A stretch of DNA of 64,000 nucleotides from Klebsiella electrica (GCF_006711645.1 NZ_CP041247.1:4712001-4776000), one strand, 5' to 3'; positions 1-10,472 are shown, numbered from the stretch's first letter. Program-made: numbers and translations. The notes: generated by a model not told the origin, from the sequence alone.

Positions 1-40
1 CGCGGAATATTTCCGCAGACGACATTGAACCTGAAATTAA

Positions 41-2008
41 TTAAATACCGAGTGCTTTTTTACCGGCGTTAATAACCTCGATAATTTTATCTGTGTCGTA
101 TATACAGCCTTTCCAGGTCCCGCCGCTGACCGATTGCAGCGCCGCCCACAGGCGGGTATCGTCGGGTAAAAAATCATGGGCGTGCAGATCGGGATGCGGC
201 GCTCTTGCCGCCAGCTCCGCCGCCCCCTCTTGCGCCGTCAGCCGCTTTTGTGGCGTGCCGATGAAGTTGACGCTGCCGGTTAAGGCCAGACGGTCGACCA
301 CGATTTCAATGACATCGTTATCGCGCAGCTTGCCGATGGGTCCGCCCGCCAGCGCCTCCGGGGCGACGTGGCCGAAGCAGGCGCCGGTCGACACGCCGGA
401 GAAACGGGCATCGGTGATCAGCGACACCGTCTTCCCCCATGAGACATGTTTCAGCGCCGAGGTCAGCTGATAGGTCTCTTCCATGCCGGTGCCGGACGGT
501 CCGCCGCCGATCACCACCATAATATCGCCCCGCTCGATCTCGCCGTTTTTGATAGCCTTGATCGCCCGCTCCTCAGAGACAAACACCCGCGCCCGTCCGG
601 TATGGCGATACACGCCGTCGTCGTCCACCACCGACGGATCGATCGCCGTGGCTTTGATCACCGATCCTTCCGGCGCAATATTGCCGACCGGGAAGGCGAC
701 CGTGGAAGTGAGGCCTTTGGCTTTCGCCCGCGCCGGGGGGAGGATCACATCATCCGGATCGACGCCGTCCTGTTGGCGCAGACACTGGCGGAATTTTTCA
801 CGCCGCTCGGAAGTCTGCCACCAGTCGAGGTTTTCCCCCACCGTCTGCCCAGTCACCGTCATCGCATCCAGATGCAGCAGGCCAAGATCGCGCAGGTGCA
901 GCATCACTTCCGGTACTCCGCCGGCGAGGAAAGCCCGCACCGTCGGGTGGTAGTCCGGCCCGTTCGGCAACACGCTGACCAGCCGCGGGACGTTGCGGTT
1001 GACTCGCGTCCAGTGTGCGACATCAGGAATGGTGCACCCCGCCGCATGGGCGATGGCGGGGATGTGCAGCAGGAGGTTGGTCGAGCCGCCGAACGCCGCG
1101 TGGATAACCATCGCATTTTCGATAGCCTTATCGGTCAGAATATCGCGCGTGGTAATGCCGCGATTATCCAGTTCGCTCACCGCCCGCGCCGACTGACGAG
1201 AGATCTCCAGCCAGACGTCCTGCCCCGACGGCGCCAGCGCCGAATGCGGCAGCGCCAGGCCGAGCGCTTCCGCCACCACCTGCGAAGTGCCCGCCGTGCC
1301 TAAAAACTGGCAGCCGCCCCCCGGCGAAGCGCAGGCGCGACAGCCCAGTTCGGCGGCCTCCTGCAACGACAGCTCATGGTTGGCGTAGCGCGCGCCGATG
1401 GTCTGGACTTTACCGGCGTCTTCGCCGAAGGTCGGCGGCAGCGTCGTCCCGCCGGGCACCAGAATCGTCGGCAGATCATGCATCGCCGCCAGGGCGATCA
1501 TCGTGGCCGGCAGGCCTTTATCACAGGTGGCGACACCGATCACCGCCCGGCGCGTCGGCAGCGAGCGGATCAGCCGCCGAAACACGATCGCCGCATCGTT
1601 GCGATACGGCAGCGAGTCGAACATGCCGTGCGTACCCTGAGAGCGCCCGTCGCACGGGTCGCTGACGAAGGCGGCGAAAGGAATCCCGCCGTTGCGGGTA
1701 ATCTCTTTGGCTGCCGCCTGCATCTGCAGGCCAATTTCCCAGTGGCCGGTGTGGTAGCCCAGCGCTACCGGGCGGCCATCGCCGGCGCGAATCCCGCCCT
1801 GGGTGCCAATAATCAACACCTCTTTACCGGTGAGCTTGTTGGCGTCCCAGCCCATACCGGCGTTTTGCGTCATCCCGAACAAATTGCCGCTCGGCGATTC
1901 CATCAGCATTTGCGGCGTCAGCGGCAGCGCGCCCTGCGGACCGGCTGCATGGGTGATGACCGCATAAAACGCATCATCCTGGGGAGTGAAAATCGTCTCT
2001 ATTGCCAT
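41..2008 (-). CDS. yjhG: YjhG/YagF family D-xylonate (aldonate) dehydratase
   Basis: Member of the IlvD/Edd iron-sulfur dehydratase family, closest in recalled sequence to E. coli YjhG, which removes water from D-xylonate to give 2-keto-3-deoxy-D-pentonate. Cysteines that fit the cluster-binding set are seen in DPCDGR, CDKG and [11 protein letters not shown], and the C-terminal half has the GPSGTGMEE and TDARFSG motifs of the family. Two in-frame ATGs lie six bases apart at 2014 and 2008; a GGAA stretch about 7 nt before the second favours 2008, which gives 655 aa, the same length as E. coli YjhG. It follows the aldolase gene on the same strand after about 14 bases, so dehydratase and aldolase act in sequence from one transcript. 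The exact aldonate used is inferred from the family. Confidence 0.9.
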   Translation of the reverse strand: MAIETIFTPQDDAFYAVITHAAGPQGALPLTPQMLMESPSGNLFGMTQNAGMGWDANKLTGKEVLIIGTQGGIRAGDGRPVALGYHTGHWEIGLQMQAAAKEITRNGGIPFAAFVSDPCDGRSQGTHGMFDSLPYRNDAAIVFRRLIRSLPTRRAVIGVATCDKGLPATMIALAAMHDLPTILVPGGTTLPPTFGEDAGKVQTIGARYANHELSLQEAAELGCRACASPGGGCQFLGTAGTSQVVAEALGLALPHSALAPSGQDVWLEISRQSARAVSELDNRGITTRDILTDKAIENAMVIHAAFGGSTNLLLHIPAIAHAAGCTIPDVAHWTRVNRNVPRLVSVLPNGPDYHPTVRAFLAGGVPEVMLHLRDLGLLHLDAMTVTGQTVGENLDWWQTSERREKFRQCLRQQDGVDPDDVILPPARAKAKGLTSTVAFPVGNIAPEGSVIKATAIDPSVVDDDGVYRHTGRARVFVSEERAIKAIKNGEIERGDIMVVIGGGPSGTGMEETYQLTSALKHVSWGKTVSLITDARFSGVSTGACFGHVAPEALAGGPIGKLRDNDVIEIVVDRLALTGSVNFIGTPQKRLTAQEGAAELAARAPHPDLHAHDFLPDDTRLWAALQSVSGGTWKGCIYDTDKIIEVINAGKKALGI

Positions 2009-2022
2009 CTTCATTTTCCGGT

Positions 2023-2931
2023 TTAGCAGAGTCTGAGCTGCTGTAGCAGCGTTTTGAGCTGTCTCTTTTTCGCCTCATCCAGCGCAGAGGACGGGGGCAG
2101 CACATACGTGGAGATCGGCCGCCCGCACAGCACGATCGCCTCTTTAATCACATTCACAAACGGCGTATCCAGCTGGTACAGCTGCGGGATCTGCAGCAGC
2201 GTCTGATGGTAGCGCGCGGCTTCCGCCAGGTTGCCGTCGCGGAAGGCCTGCAGCAGCTTCACCGAGATCTGCGGGGCAAAGTTACCGCTGGCCGAGATGG
2301 CCCCGTCGCCGCCCAGCAGCAGAGTGTTAAACAGGTGGTCATCGAAACCGCACAGCACCGCGAAGCGCGGGTGCGCCGGTTTCACCGTCTCAATCATGCT
2401 GCGCAGATGAGCCACCGAGTCGATGGTGTCTTTGATGCCGACAATATTGCTGCGCGAGTCGGCGAGAGTTTTGACCAGCGCGGGTGTGAGATCCTGGCCG
2501 GTCAAGGCCGGGAAGTTATACAGCAGCACCGGCAGCGTGACGCTGTCGGCTACCTGCTGGAAGTAGCGAATCAGGTTGGGCTCAGAGACTTTCCAGTAAT
2601 AGGGGTTAATCACCACGATACCGTCGGCGCCGGCCTGCTGCGCGTGCTGGCTGAGTTCGATGGTTTCCCGGGCGTTGGTGCCACCGGTGCCAATCAGCAC
2701 CGGCACCCGGCGGTCGACGTGGGCGATGGCGAAGGCGGCAATGGCTTTGCGCTCGCTGGCGTTGAGCTGCGAGAACTCCCCGCCGCTGCCGAGGAAGAAC
2801 AGGCCATCGACGCCCGCAGCGATCATGTCGTCGATCAGCGCGGCGGTGCCCGGTTTATCGAACTGGCCATCGGCGGTAAAAATGGTGGAGACAGGCGGAA
2901 TAATCCCCGAAAACTGCACGGTTTGCGGCAT
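2023..2931 (-). CDS. yjhH: 2-keto-3-deoxy-aldonate aldolase, DapA family (YjhH/YagE type)
   Basis: 302-aa class I aldolase of the dihydrodipicolinate synthase/N-acetylneuraminate lyase family. The predicted Schiff-base lysine is K167 in GIKDTID, the catalytic tyrosine Y138 in [10 protein letters not shown], and the carboxylate-binding loop GSGGE lies near residues 49-53. E. coli YjhH and YagE split 2-keto-3-deoxy-pentonate or gluconate into pyruvate and an aldehyde, which is the step after the dehydratase encoded just downstream. A GGAG ribosome site precedes the ATG. It is the first gene of the pair, and an operator-like palindrome lies 25-41 bases before the start. The length fits YagE (302 aa) and YjhH (301 aa) equally, so the symbol is approximate. 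Confidence 0.87.
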   Translation of the reverse strand: MPQTVQFSGIIPPVSTIFTADGQFDKPGTAALIDDMIAAGVDGLFFLGSGGEFSQLNASERKAIAAFAIAHVDRRVPVLIGTGGTNARETIELSQHAQQAGADGIVVINPYYWKVSEPNLIRYFQQVADSVTLPVLLYNFPALTGQDLTPALVKTLADSRSNIVGIKDTIDSVAHLRSMIETVKPAHPRFAVLCGFDDHLFNTLLLGGDGAISASGNFAPQISVKLLQAFRDGNLAEAARYHQTLLQIPQLYQLDTPFVNVIKEAIVLCGRPISTYVLPPSSALDEAKKRQLKTLLQQLRLC

Positions 2932-2955
2932 GAGATCTCCTTGCTGAATTACTTT

Positions 2956-2979
2956 GTTCTACATTATAGAACAGCGTTC
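2956..2979 (-). promoter_or_regulatory. Candidate promoter -10 inside an operator palindrome, yjhH-yjhG operon
   Basis: GTTCTA-N5-TAGAAC is a perfect 6+6 inverted repeat (2956-2972), and a second shorter repeat, GAAC-N3-GTTC, overlaps it (2969-2979). On the minus strand the palindrome contains a perfect TATAAT (2968 down to 2963). A repressor bound here would cover the -10 element of the aldolase/dehydratase operon. E. coli paralogues of this operon are controlled by IclR-type regulators (YagI/XynR, YjhI); which protein binds here is not known. No good -35 hexamer was seen. Confidence 0.5.
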
Positions 2980-3169
2980 TTTTATTTAATGACCATACTA
3001 TGCCGCCGGCAAAGAGAAGGTAAATGGGGCGATGGACGCAAGTGCACGTTTTTCAGACTAGATCACAAAATGCTGCAACACCCTATCCGCACGACAACCC
3101 GGCCCCCACCTCCCCCGGGTTACGCACCGGCACCGACTGACCGTGGCGGGTCCCTCCCCGGTGGCGGCC

Positions 3170-3733
3170 CCCCGGATGGCGGCGCCAGCGCCTTATCCGG
3201 GCTACCCTCCATGTAGCCCCGGTAAGCGCAGCGCCACCGGGGAATATTTCCGGGCCGCGGTGGCCCCTCGGTGGCGGGAACCCCGGATGGCGGCGCCAGC
3301 GCCTTATCCGGGCTATCCTCCCCACGTAGCCCCGGTAAGCGCAGCGCCACCGGGGGATATTTCCGGGCCGCGGTGGCGGGAACCCCGGATGGCGGCGCCA
3401 GCGCCTTATCCGGGCTACCCTCCCACGTAGCCCCGGTAAGCGCAGCGCCACCGGGGGATATTAACGCTGCCCGCGGGAAATATTTCCACTGCCACCGAAT
3501 CCACCCCGGTGGCGGGAACCCCGGATGGCGGCGCCAGCGCCTTATCCGGGCCACCATTCCCACGTAGCCCCGGTAAGCGCAGCGCCACCGGGGGATATTA
3601 ACGCTGCCCGCGGGAAATATTTCCACCGCCACCGAGTCCACCCCGGTGGCGGGAACCCCGGATGGCGGTGCCAGCGCCTTATCCGGGCTACCATTCCCAC
3701 GTAGCCCCGGTAAGCGCAGCGCCACCGGGGGAG
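3170..3733. repeat. REP/BIME array, five units
   Basis: Alternating palindromes of two types: GATGGCGGCGCCAGCGCC flanked by CCCGG/CCGGG, and GTAGCCCCGGTAAGCGCAGC followed by GCCACCGGGG. The second type starts at 3213, 3326, 3427, 3564 and 3701, with intervals of 113, 101, 137 and 137 bases. The spacers carry a conserved GGAAATATTTCC-type core. The array fills most of the 970-base gap between yjhH and iolE. Open frames across it are by-products of the repeat. Confidence 0.92.
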
Positions 3734-3858
3734 GTTTCTGGATTGCAGGAGATGCTGTATTCGCAATGCGGCCCGCATGGCAGGCGAAGGGCTGGGCGAG
3801 TGGAATGATCGAGGTGTTAGCCTGGTATGGACGCGTTTATGGCGCGGCACGTAAAGCG

Positions 3859-3890
3859 GAAAAAAACAGGCCACAGCGCGGTGTGGCCTG
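3859..3890 (-). terminator. Rho-independent terminator of the iolD-iolG-iolE operon
   Basis: On the minus strand CAGGCCACA and TGTGGCCTG form a perfect 9-bp stem with a 6-base loop, followed at once by a run of six to seven T. It begins 16 bases after the iolE stop. Bases 3734-3858, between the REP array and this site, show no recognisable feature. Confidence 0.88.
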
Positions 3891-3905
3891 AAAGTGGATC
3901 AACGA

Positions 3906-4805
3906 TTAGATTCCTGCCGTTTCCCGAATGTATTTCCGCGCTTTGAGGGCATATTCGAAGGGGTTAGCCAGCGCGGGATCCTGTTCGGCTTCAACCACCA
4001 TCCAGCCTTTGTAGCCAAAATCATCCAGCAGTTTGAACACCGGACGGAAATCAATGACGCCATCGCCAGGCACGGTGAAGGTGCCCTTTTTCACGCCATC
4101 AAGGAACGACAGCCCTTCGCGACGGACCTGTTCAATCACCGGCGGACGTACGTCTTTCAGGTGTACGTGGTTGATACGCGGCAGGTATTTCTGGAGGATC
4201 GCCAGCATCGGCGCTTCGCCCCCTTCGGAATACCAGGCGTGTCCGGTGTCAAACAGCAGGAAGACGTTGTCATCGACCAGCGACATAAATTTGTCGATCT
4301 CTGCGGTGGTCTGGATACCGGTCCCCATATGATGGTGCAGGCACACCTGCATGCCCTTCCCGGCAGCCAGGCGCCCCAGCGTGTTGTAACCTTCGGCGAC
4401 GCGCTGCCACTCTTCCTCGCTAAAGCAGGGTTTTGCCTCGCCGATAATCGGTTTTTCCAGCCCCTGAATACTGCCGCTTTGCTCGGAGCAGCCAATCACT
4501 TTTGCCCCCATCGCATGCAGGAAATTCATGTGATTCACGAACTCATCGATGGTCTTTTCCCGCTGCCCGTTGGCAAAAAAGGTGCTGAACCAGGCATTGC
4601 AGATCTGAATGCCGCGAATATCCAGCATCGGCTTCAGCACCGCCGGATCGCGCGGATATTTGCTGCCCACTTCGCTGCCGCTAAACCCCGCCAGCGCCAT
4701 TTCGCTGACAATCTGCTGAAAGGTATTTTCGCAGCCCAGCTCAGGCATATCATCGTTGGTCCAGCCAATCGGGGCGATGGCCAGCTTGACGTTATCTTGG
4801 TTCAT
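3906..4805 (-). CDS. iolE: Myo-inosose-2 dehydratase
   Basis: 299-aa xylose-isomerase-like TIM-barrel protein. IolE dehydrates scyllo-inosose (2-keto-myo-inositol) to 3D-(3,5/4)-trihydroxycyclohexane-1,2-dione, the second step of inositol breakdown. Family sequence is recognised along its length, including the N-terminal [14 protein letters not shown] and the metal-site region around DTGHAWY. A GGAG ribosome site lies 8-9 bases before the ATG. It is the last gene of the minus-strand iolD-iolG-iolE set, 126 bases after iolG, and is followed by a strong terminator. Confidence 0.95.
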   Translation of the reverse strand: MNQDNVKLAIAPIGWTNDDMPELGCENTFQQIVSEMALAGFSGSEVGSKYPRDPAVLKPMLDIRGIQICNAWFSTFFANGQREKTIDEFVNHMNFLHAMGAKVIGCSEQSGSIQGLEKPIIGEAKPCFSEEEWQRVAEGYNTLGRLAAGKGMQVCLHHHMGTGIQTTAEIDKFMSLVDDNVFLLFDTGHAWYSEGGEAPMLAILQKYLPRINHVHLKDVRPPVIEQVRREGLSFLDGVKKGTFTVPGDGVIDFRPVFKLLDDFGYKGWMVVEAEQDPALANPFEYALKARKYIRETAGI

Positions 4806-4931
4806 AAGATTGCTCCTGCCGCCGCATCCTGGCGACGCGGCGATTTATCTTCGAGAGGTTTATGCCCGTCGCGACCGGCCGGTTTGCCGGACGGCGCGCA
4901 AGCGTTGACCGTTGCGTAAGCAGAGTGTCGA

Positions 4932-5945
4932 TTAGCGCTGGTAGAACGCCGGGCACTCGGGCAGCGTCACCGCGACCGGTTCGCTGCTCTCCTGTGCCTG
5001 CAGACAGGCATCGGCCGCGACGGAGGCCGCATAGCCGTCCCACGCCGACGGTCCCTGCAGCTGGCCGGCTTTCACATCATTGATAAAGGCCTGCAGCTCC
5101 ACGTCGTAGGCTTTGATGAAACGATCTTTCCAGTCGGTGAGGATCGCGGTCGACAGGTTGGCGCTTTTACGCATCTGGATAGCCGACGGCTCCGGCAGAC
5201 GGGCAATCCCCGTTTCCCCGACCACTTCGCACTGGATGTCGTAGCCGTACTGGCAGTTGACGAACACTTCGACGTCAATCAGGGTGCCTTTACGCGTTTC
5301 GAAGGAGACAATCTGCGGATCTCTCAGACGCGGATGGGTGTGGGAGGTGGAGCGCGGAAAGCGCACCTGTACCGAGCGATAGTCATCGTTGAGCAGCCAG
5401 CGCAGCACATCCAGTTCGTGAATCAGAGTGTTGGTGATCGCCATGTCGGTGGTGTAGTTCTCACCGACCGACTGGTTACGGTGCGCGCAATGCAGCATCA
5501 GCGGCGCGCCGATATCGCCATCATCAATGACTTTTTTCAGCGCCAGGTAGCCTTCATCGTAAGGGCGCATAAAGCCGACCTGCACCAGCCGACGGCCCGC
5601 TTTCATTTCCGCATCGACAATGCGACGGCAGCCTTCCGCGCTCATCGCCAGCGGTTTCTCGCAGAACACCGGTTTGCCGGCGGCGATCGCCGCGAGGGTA
5701 TACTCTTCGTGCGTCGGATCCCACGAAGTAACAAGGATAGCGTCGACATCGCTGGACTGGATAACATCGTGGCCGTCGGTGTAGATTTCCGCCTGCACGC
5801 CCGGCAGCGCCACCGCCGCACGCGCGCTCTCCACATTGATATCGGACACCGCCACCACGGTGGCGCCCTGTAAGACCTGGGTGCAACGACGGATATGTTC
5901 TTTACCGATGGCGCCAGCGCCGATGACACCTAATTTGAGTGACAT
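4932..5945 (-). CDS. iolG: Inositol 2-dehydrogenase
   Basis: 337-aa Gfo/Idh/MocA oxidoreductase. It oxidises myo-inositol to scyllo-inosose with NAD+, the entry step of the pathway. The N-terminal Rossmann fold has GVIGAGAIG (about residues 6-14), and the family EKP motif with catalytic K97 is present (CEKPLA). Length is typical. It lies 47 bases downstream of iolD on the same strand. The 126 bases between iolG and iolE hold no clear terminator, so a single transcript is likely. Confidence 0.95.
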   Translation of the reverse strand: MSLKLGVIGAGAIGKEHIRRCTQVLQGATVVAVSDINVESARAAVALPGVQAEIYTDGHDVIQSSDVDAILVTSWDPTHEEYTLAAIAAGKPVFCEKPLAMSAEGCRRIVDAEMKAGRRLVQVGFMRPYDEGYLALKKVIDDGDIGAPLMLHCAHRNQSVGENYTTDMAITNTLIHELDVLRWLLNDDYRSVQVRFPRSTSHTHPRLRDPQIVSFETRKGTLIDVEVFVNCQYGYDIQCEVVGETGIARLPEPSAIQMRKSANLSTAILTDWKDRFIKAYDVELQAFINDVKAGQLQGPSAWDGYAASVAADACLQAQESSEPVAVTLPECPAFYQR

Positions 5946-5992
5946 AGTGGTTTTCTCCGTGATTCTGTAGAGTTCAAGGTGAGTATTCTGTT

Positions 5993-7942
5993 TTAGTAAT
6001 CGCGCGCTTCGGCGCGTTTTTCATTAATCATTTCAGCAACTTTACGAATACGTTCTGACAAGGCCGTTTGGGCGACGCCGACGTTCCACCAGCTGCCGTA
6101 GGAATGCACCATGGTCTTCGGCAGCACTTTAATATCAATCAGCGTGCTGACCGTCTCGCGGCGCGCGGCCTCCAGGGCGTGACGCAGCTCACTCAGGGTA
6201 GTGACGCGCCAGGTTTTACAGCCATAGCCCGCCGCAATGGTGGCGAAATCGACCGGCATCAGGCCGCCCCGCAGCTGCCCGTTCTCCGCTGAGCGATAGC
6301 GAAACTCGGTGCCGAAGCTGCCCATACCGTGACCAATCTGCAGGTTGTTGATACAGCCGTTGGCCATATTGTCGAGCAGTACAACGTTGATCTTCGCCTG
6401 CTCCTGCAACGAGGTCACCAGCTCAGAGTGCAGCATCATGAAAGAGCCATCTCCGACCAGGGAATAGACTTCGCTGTGCGGCTGCGCCAGCTTCACGCCC
6501 AGCGCGGCATTCACTTCATAGCCCATGCAGGAGTAGCCGTACTCTACGTGATAGGTGTTGGGTGCCCGGTTGCGCCAGACGCGCTGTAGATCCCCAGGCA
6601 AGCTGCCCGCCGCCGCCACAATCACCGCATCCGCCGCGAGCGTCTCATTGAGTACCCCCAGCACGCTGCTCTGGGTCAGCGTGGAGTCGGTTATCTGGCG
6701 AAATTCCCGGTACACCGACTCGCGATCGAGGGCATCATCGATTTCAGGGACAAAAGCCTTTTCCTGCCAGACGGCCTGATAGACGCGCTGCGTCTCTTGC
6801 AGCTGGCGGCTCTGAGCGCTGTCGATCTGCGCGCCCCAGCCCGCCTGCCAGCCTTCGTCGGCCAGCGCGCTGTCCAGCGACGTCAGGGCTTCGCGGGCAT
6901 CGGCCAGCAGCGGGATGCCGTCGAGTTTCCAGGCGTCGAAGTTGCTGACATTCACGTTCAGAAAGCGCACGCCGGGGTGCCGGAACAGCCATTTTGATGA
7001 GGTGGTGAAATCGCTAAAGCGGGTGCCGATACCGATAACCAAATCGGCCTCTTTCGCCAGCAGATTGGCGGCCAGACAGCCGGTTTCCCCGACGCCGCCG
7101 ACGTTCAGCGGATGCGAGGAGACCACCGACCCTTTCCCGGCCTGGGTTTCGGCGAAGGGCACGCCATAACGTTCGGCGAAGCGGGACAACGCCTCGCCGG
7201 CACCGGCATATTTCACGCCGCCGCCGCAGATAATCAGCGGCTTACGGCTGGCTTTAATGGCCGCAACCGCATCCGCCAACTGGGCGGCGCTGGCCGGGCG
7301 GCGATCGAGCCGATGCACGCGGCGCGCAAAGAAGGAAGCGGGATAATCCCAGGCCTCGCCCTGCACATCCTGCGGCAGACAGAGGGTCACGGCGCCGGTT
7401 TCCGCCGGATCGGTCAGCACGCGTATCGCGTTAATGCAGGCGCTCATCAGCTGTTCCGGGCGCGTGATGCGGTCCCAGTATTTGCTGACGGCCCGGAAGG
7501 CGTCGTTGGTGCTGATGCTCAGGTCATAGCTCTGTTCAACCTGTTGCAGCACCGGGTCCGGCTGACGGGTAGCAAACACGTCGCCGGGCAGCAGCAGCAG
7601 AGGAATGCGGTTGGCGGTGGCCGTCGCGGCGGCGGTAATCATATTGGCCGCGCCCGGACCGACGGAGGAGGTGCAGGCGATGATCTGGCGGCGCAGAGAC
7701 TGGCGGGCAAAACCGGTGGCGACATGCGCCATACCTTGTTCGTTGCGCCCCTGGTAGACCCGCATTTCGCCGCTGTCTTGTTCCAGCGCCTGGCCCAGCC
7801 CCAGCACGTTGCCGTGGCCGAAGATGGCGAAAATACCTTTTACGAATTTATGCTCTTCGCCATCGACTTCGAGAAACTGGTTATCAAGGAACTTCACCAG
7901 CGCCTGTGCCACTGTCAGTCTCAGTTTGCCCATCTTGCACAA
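5993..7942 (-). CDS. iolD: 3D-(3,5/4)-trihydroxycyclohexane-1,2-dione acylhydrolase
   Basis: 649-aa thiamine-diphosphate enzyme that opens the ring of the IolE product to give 5-deoxy-glucuronate. The sequence shows the acetolactate-synthase-like layout: an N-terminal PYR domain with GVMP-like [11 protein letters not shown], a central domain, and a C-terminal PP domain with the [11 protein letters not shown] thiamine-binding motif. It is the first gene of the minus-strand iolDGE set. About 520 bases separate it from the divergent iolC, and that gap carries the probable control region for both. Confidence 0.95.
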   Translation of the reverse strand: MCKMGKLRLTVAQALVKFLDNQFLEVDGEEHKFVKGIFAIFGHGNVLGLGQALEQDSGEMRVYQGRNEQGMAHVATGFARQSLRRQIIACTSSVGPGAANMITAAATATANRIPLLLLPGDVFATRQPDPVLQQVEQSYDLSISTNDAFRAVSKYWDRITRPEQLMSACINAIRVLTDPAETGAVTLCLPQDVQGEAWDYPASFFARRVHRLDRRPASAAQLADAVAAIKASRKPLIICGGGVKYAGAGEALSRFAERYGVPFAETQAGKGSVVSSHPLNVGGVGETGCLAANLLAKEADLVIGIGTRFSDFTTSSKWLFRHPGVRFLNVNVSNFDAWKLDGIPLLADAREALTSLDSALADEGWQAGWGAQIDSAQSRQLQETQRVYQAVWQEKAFVPEIDDALDRESVYREFRQITDSTLTQSSVLGVLNETLAADAVIVAAAGSLPGDLQRVWRNRAPNTYHVEYGYSCMGYEVNAALGVKLAQPHSEVYSLVGDGSFMMLHSELVTSLQEQAKINVVLLDNMANGCINNLQIGHGMGSFGTEFRYRSAENGQLRGGLMPVDFATIAAGYGCKTWRVTTLSELRHALEAARRETVSTLIDIKVLPKTMVHSYGSWWNVGVAQTALSERIRKVAEMINEKRAEARDY

Positions 7943-8081
7943 TCCTTATTTTCAGTATTTGTGTGTGGGTTAGCGCGTTTTCCCCGTGCTACACGCTTGT
8001 CACAGCTGCGGGAAATCGTTAACGTCCACTGGAATACCTCTGGATTATAGGCAAACATTTTTTTCATTAAATATAAATACA

Positions 8082-8094
8082 GAAAAAATATTTC
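8082..8094. promoter_or_regulatory. Candidate RpiR-type operator near the iolD promoter
   Basis: GAAA-N5-TTTC half-site pair (GAAAAAATATTTC) in an AT-rich stretch 140 bases upstream of iolD. It resembles the repeats upstream of iolC, iolA/iolI and the regulator gene. The assignment to the local RpiR-family protein is inference. Confidence 0.35.
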
Positions 8095-8347
8095 ATTTTG
8101 CGAGAGGGATCAAACTCTCTCCCTGTTTCACCCGTTTCACGCCCGTCAGCCGCCCCGCCCTCGGCCGCTCAGGGCGCATCGCCGCTTAAATATCCCTTTT
8201 AAAATCATGTATAAAGCAGGCTCTCACCGGACCATGTCGCACCAGGTGTCACCCGCGCCGCCGATCCTTTGCCGAACGGGGCCTGGCGCGGCAGAGTGGT
8301 AGATCCCTCACACTTTTGGTTTTTTAATTTCGATCTCATTTGCAAAT

Positions 8348-8361
8348 GAAATATTTATTTC
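8348..8361. promoter_or_regulatory. Candidate RpiR-type operator upstream of iolC
   Basis: GAAATA-TT-TATTTC is a perfect 6+6 inverted repeat, preceded by another palindrome, TCATTTGCAAATGA (8337-8350). Both lie about 100-120 bases before the iolC start, where a promoter would be expected. The rest of the 7943-8460 gap holds no gene; bases 8100-8330 show nothing recognisable. Confidence 0.45.
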
Positions 8362-8460
8362 TCAAACTAGGAATAACCGTTCACCCTCAGGCTGTGTGTG
8401 GAGACCTTGTCGGCATTCCGACCCTTCCGTACAGCAGATATGTAAAAGGAAACCCTAGCT

Positions 8461-10374
8461 ATGAATGCAGCAGTAAAGCGGCTCGACGTCATCTGTATTG
8501 GCCGGGTGGCTGTCGACCTCTATGCCCAGCAGATTGGCGCAAGGCTAGAAGATGTTGCCAGTTTCTCTAAATATCTGGGCGGATCTTCCGGCAACGTCGC
8601 CTTTGGCACCGCCATTCAGGGATTAAAATCTGCCATGCTGGCGCGCGTCGGCGATGAGCATAATGGCCGTTTTTTACGCGAAACGCTCAGCCGGGCCGGG
8701 GTCGATACCGAATACCTGATCACGGATAAACAACGTCTCACCGCGCTGGTGATGCTGGGAATTAAAGATCAGGAGACCTTCCCGCTCATTTTTTACCGTG
8801 ATAATTGTGCCGATATGGCGCTGGTGCCTGAGGATATTAATGAGGAGTACATCGCCTCTTCCCGTGCGCTGGCGGTAACGGGCACCCACCTTTCTCATGC
8901 CAGTACCCGTGCGGCCGTATTGAAGGCGCTGGAGTACGCCCGCCGTCACGGCCTGCGCACCGCGCTGGATATCGATTATCGCCCGGTGCTGTGGGGATTG
9001 ACCTCGCTGGGAGACGGTGAAACGCGTTTCATCGAATCCGGTCCGGTCACCAGTCAGCTTCAGGAAGTGCTCCATCTGTTCGATTTAGTGGTCGGGACAG
9101 AAGAGGAGTTCCATATTGCCGGCGGCAGTACCGATACGCTGACCGCGCTGAAAAATGTCCGCCATGCAACCAAAGCGACGCTGGTCTGCAAACGGGGTCC
9201 AATGGGCTGCGTGGTGCTGGAAGGCGATATTCCCGATAGCTGGGACAGCATTCCGCTTCAGCAGGGGGTGCGGGTCGATGTACTCAACGTGCTGGGCGCG
9301 GGGGATGCCTTTATGTCCGGTCTGCTGCGCGGCTGGCTGAATGACGAAGGCTGGGAGCAGGCCTGTCGCTACGCCAATGCCTGCGGCGCGCTGGTGGTCT
9401 CGCGTCACGGCTGTGCGCCGGCGATGCCGACCAAAGTCGAGCTGGATGATTATCTGCTGCGGGCGGAATCCGTCCCGCGTCCGGATATCGACGCGCGCTT
9501 AAACCATTTACACCGCGTCACCAGTCGCCGCCAGCCGTGGCCGGAACTGTGCATCTTCGCTTTTGATCATCGTAAACAGCTGGCCGATCTGGCCGATGAA
9601 ACCGGGTGCGATCCGGCCTCTATTCCCCGCCTTAAGCTGTTGCTGCTGGCCGCCGCCGAAGCCGCCGCCAAAGAGGCGGGGCTGGAACAGCGTAGCGGTA
9701 TTCTCGCCGACGGCACCTACGGTCAGAGCGCGCTGAACGCCATTACCGGCAAAGGCTGGTGGATTGGTCGTCCGGTCGAGCTGCCGGGTTCGCGCCCGCT
9801 GCGTCTGGAGCACGGCAACATTGGATCTCAGCTGATCGACTGGCCGCTGGAGCATGTGGTGAAATGCCTGGTCTTCTATCATCCGGCAGATCCGGCGCCG
9901 CTGCGCGCGGAGCAGGATGCATTGCTGCTGGAAGTCTGGCAGGCCTGCAACAAGTCCGGGCACGAGCTGCTGCTGGAGGTGATCCTGCCGGAAAACGGCC
10001 CGGATAAAGACGAGCGCCACTATCACACGATGCTGGAACATTTTTACCGGCTCGGCATTCAGCCAGACTGGTGGAAACTGCCGCCGCTCTCCGGCGCCAG
10101 TTGGGAAAAGATAGCTGACCTTATCGCGCGCGAAGATCCCTGGTGTCGCGGGATCCTGCTCCTCGGCCTCGATGCGCCGTCAGATCGGCTGCGCGCCGGG
10201 TTTGCCGAGGCCGCCAGCCACCCGATCATCAAAGGCTTCGCCGTCGGGCGCACCATCTTTGGCCAGCCTTCACGGCGCTGGATGGCGGGCGAGCTGAGCG
10301 ATGAGGCGCTGATTGGCGAGGTGAAACGCAACTACCTGACGCTCATCGACTACTGGCGCGAAGCCCGCGGTTAA
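8461..10374 (+). CDS. iolC: 5-dehydro-2-deoxygluconokinase fused to DUF2090 aldolase-like domain
   Basis: 637-aa two-domain protein. Residues 1 to about 325 are a PfkB-family sugar kinase with an N-terminal GGSSGNVA motif and the catalytic GAGDAF at 279-284 (D282). IolC phosphorylates 2-deoxy-5-keto-D-gluconate (DKG) to DKGP. Residues from about 330 to the end match DUF2090, which resembles class I tagatose-bisphosphate-type aldolases (LEHGNIGS, KLPPLSG). No separate iolJ aldolase gene lies in this cluster, so the C-terminal domain may split DKGP into malonate semialdehyde and dihydroxyacetone phosphate; that is inference. Expressed divergently from iolD and followed by a terminator. Confidence 0.93.
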   Translation: MNAAVKRLDVICIGRVAVDLYAQQIGARLEDVASFSKYLGGSSGNVAFGTAIQGLKSAMLARVGDEHNGRFLRETLSRAGVDTEYLITDKQRLTALVMLGIKDQETFPLIFYRDNCADMALVPEDINEEYIASSRALAVTGTHLSHASTRAAVLKALEYARRHGLRTALDIDYRPVLWGLTSLGDGETRFIESGPVTSQLQEVLHLFDLVVGTEEEFHIAGGSTDTLTALKNVRHATKATLVCKRGPMGCVVLEGDIPDSWDSIPLQQGVRVDVLNVLGAGDAFMSGLLRGWLNDEGWEQACRYANACGALVVSRHGCAPAMPTKVELDDYLLRAESVPRPDIDARLNHLHRVTSRRQPWPELCIFAFDHRKQLADLADETGCDPASIPRLKLLLLAAAEAAAKEAGLEQRSGILADGTYGQSALNAITGKGWWIGRPVELPGSRPLRLEHGNIGSQLIDWPLEHVVKCLVFYHPADPAPLRAEQDALLLEVWQACNKSGHELLLEVILPENGPDKDERHYHTMLEHFYRLGIQPDWWKLPPLSGASWEKIADLIAREDPWCRGILLLGLDAPSDRLRAGFAEAASHPIIKGFAVGRTIFGQPSRRWMAGELSDEALIGEVKRNYLTLIDYWREARG

Positions 10375-10385
10375 CCGCGATAAAA

Positions 10386-10417
10386 CCCGCCCGCATCTCC
10401 CGGTGCGGGTTTTTTTC
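10386..10417 (+). terminator. Rho-independent terminator after iolC
   Basis: CCCGCA and TGCGGG (390-395 and 404-409 within the 10-kb line) form the stem with an 8-base loop, followed by eight T. It begins 12 bases past the iolC stop and separates it from the regulator gene. Confidence 0.85.
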
Positions 10418-10427
10418 TGTTTCTTCG

Positions 10428-10472
10428 TGAAATGAATCGCGTATTTCATCGCAAAAAATGAAAAATTCGCTT
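10428..10472. promoter_or_regulatory. Candidate autoregulatory operators of the RpiR-type regulator
   Basis: TGAAAT-N9-ATTTCA (10428-10448), followed by a second region with TGAAAAATTCGCTTCA. The half-sites are the same as at the other iol promoters. They lie 52-96 bases before the regulator start, in its probable promoter. Binding is inferred. Confidence 0.4.

Noticed and set aside
2206..3216. 336-aa plus-strand open frame over yjhH and the REP array
   Set aside because: It overlaps a recognised aldolase gene on the other strand and then runs through repeats.
3120..3725. 201-aa repeat-containing open frame
   Set aside because: Translated REP array with the same ALTGATW and PDKALAPPSG words that appear at 11.2-11.8 kb.
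3894..4919. 341-aa plus-strand open frame over iolE
   Set aside because: Shadow of iolE; the product resembles no family and lacks a start signal.
9508..10041. 177-aa minus-strand open frame inside iolC
   Set aside because: Antisense shadow of the DUF2090 domain coding region.
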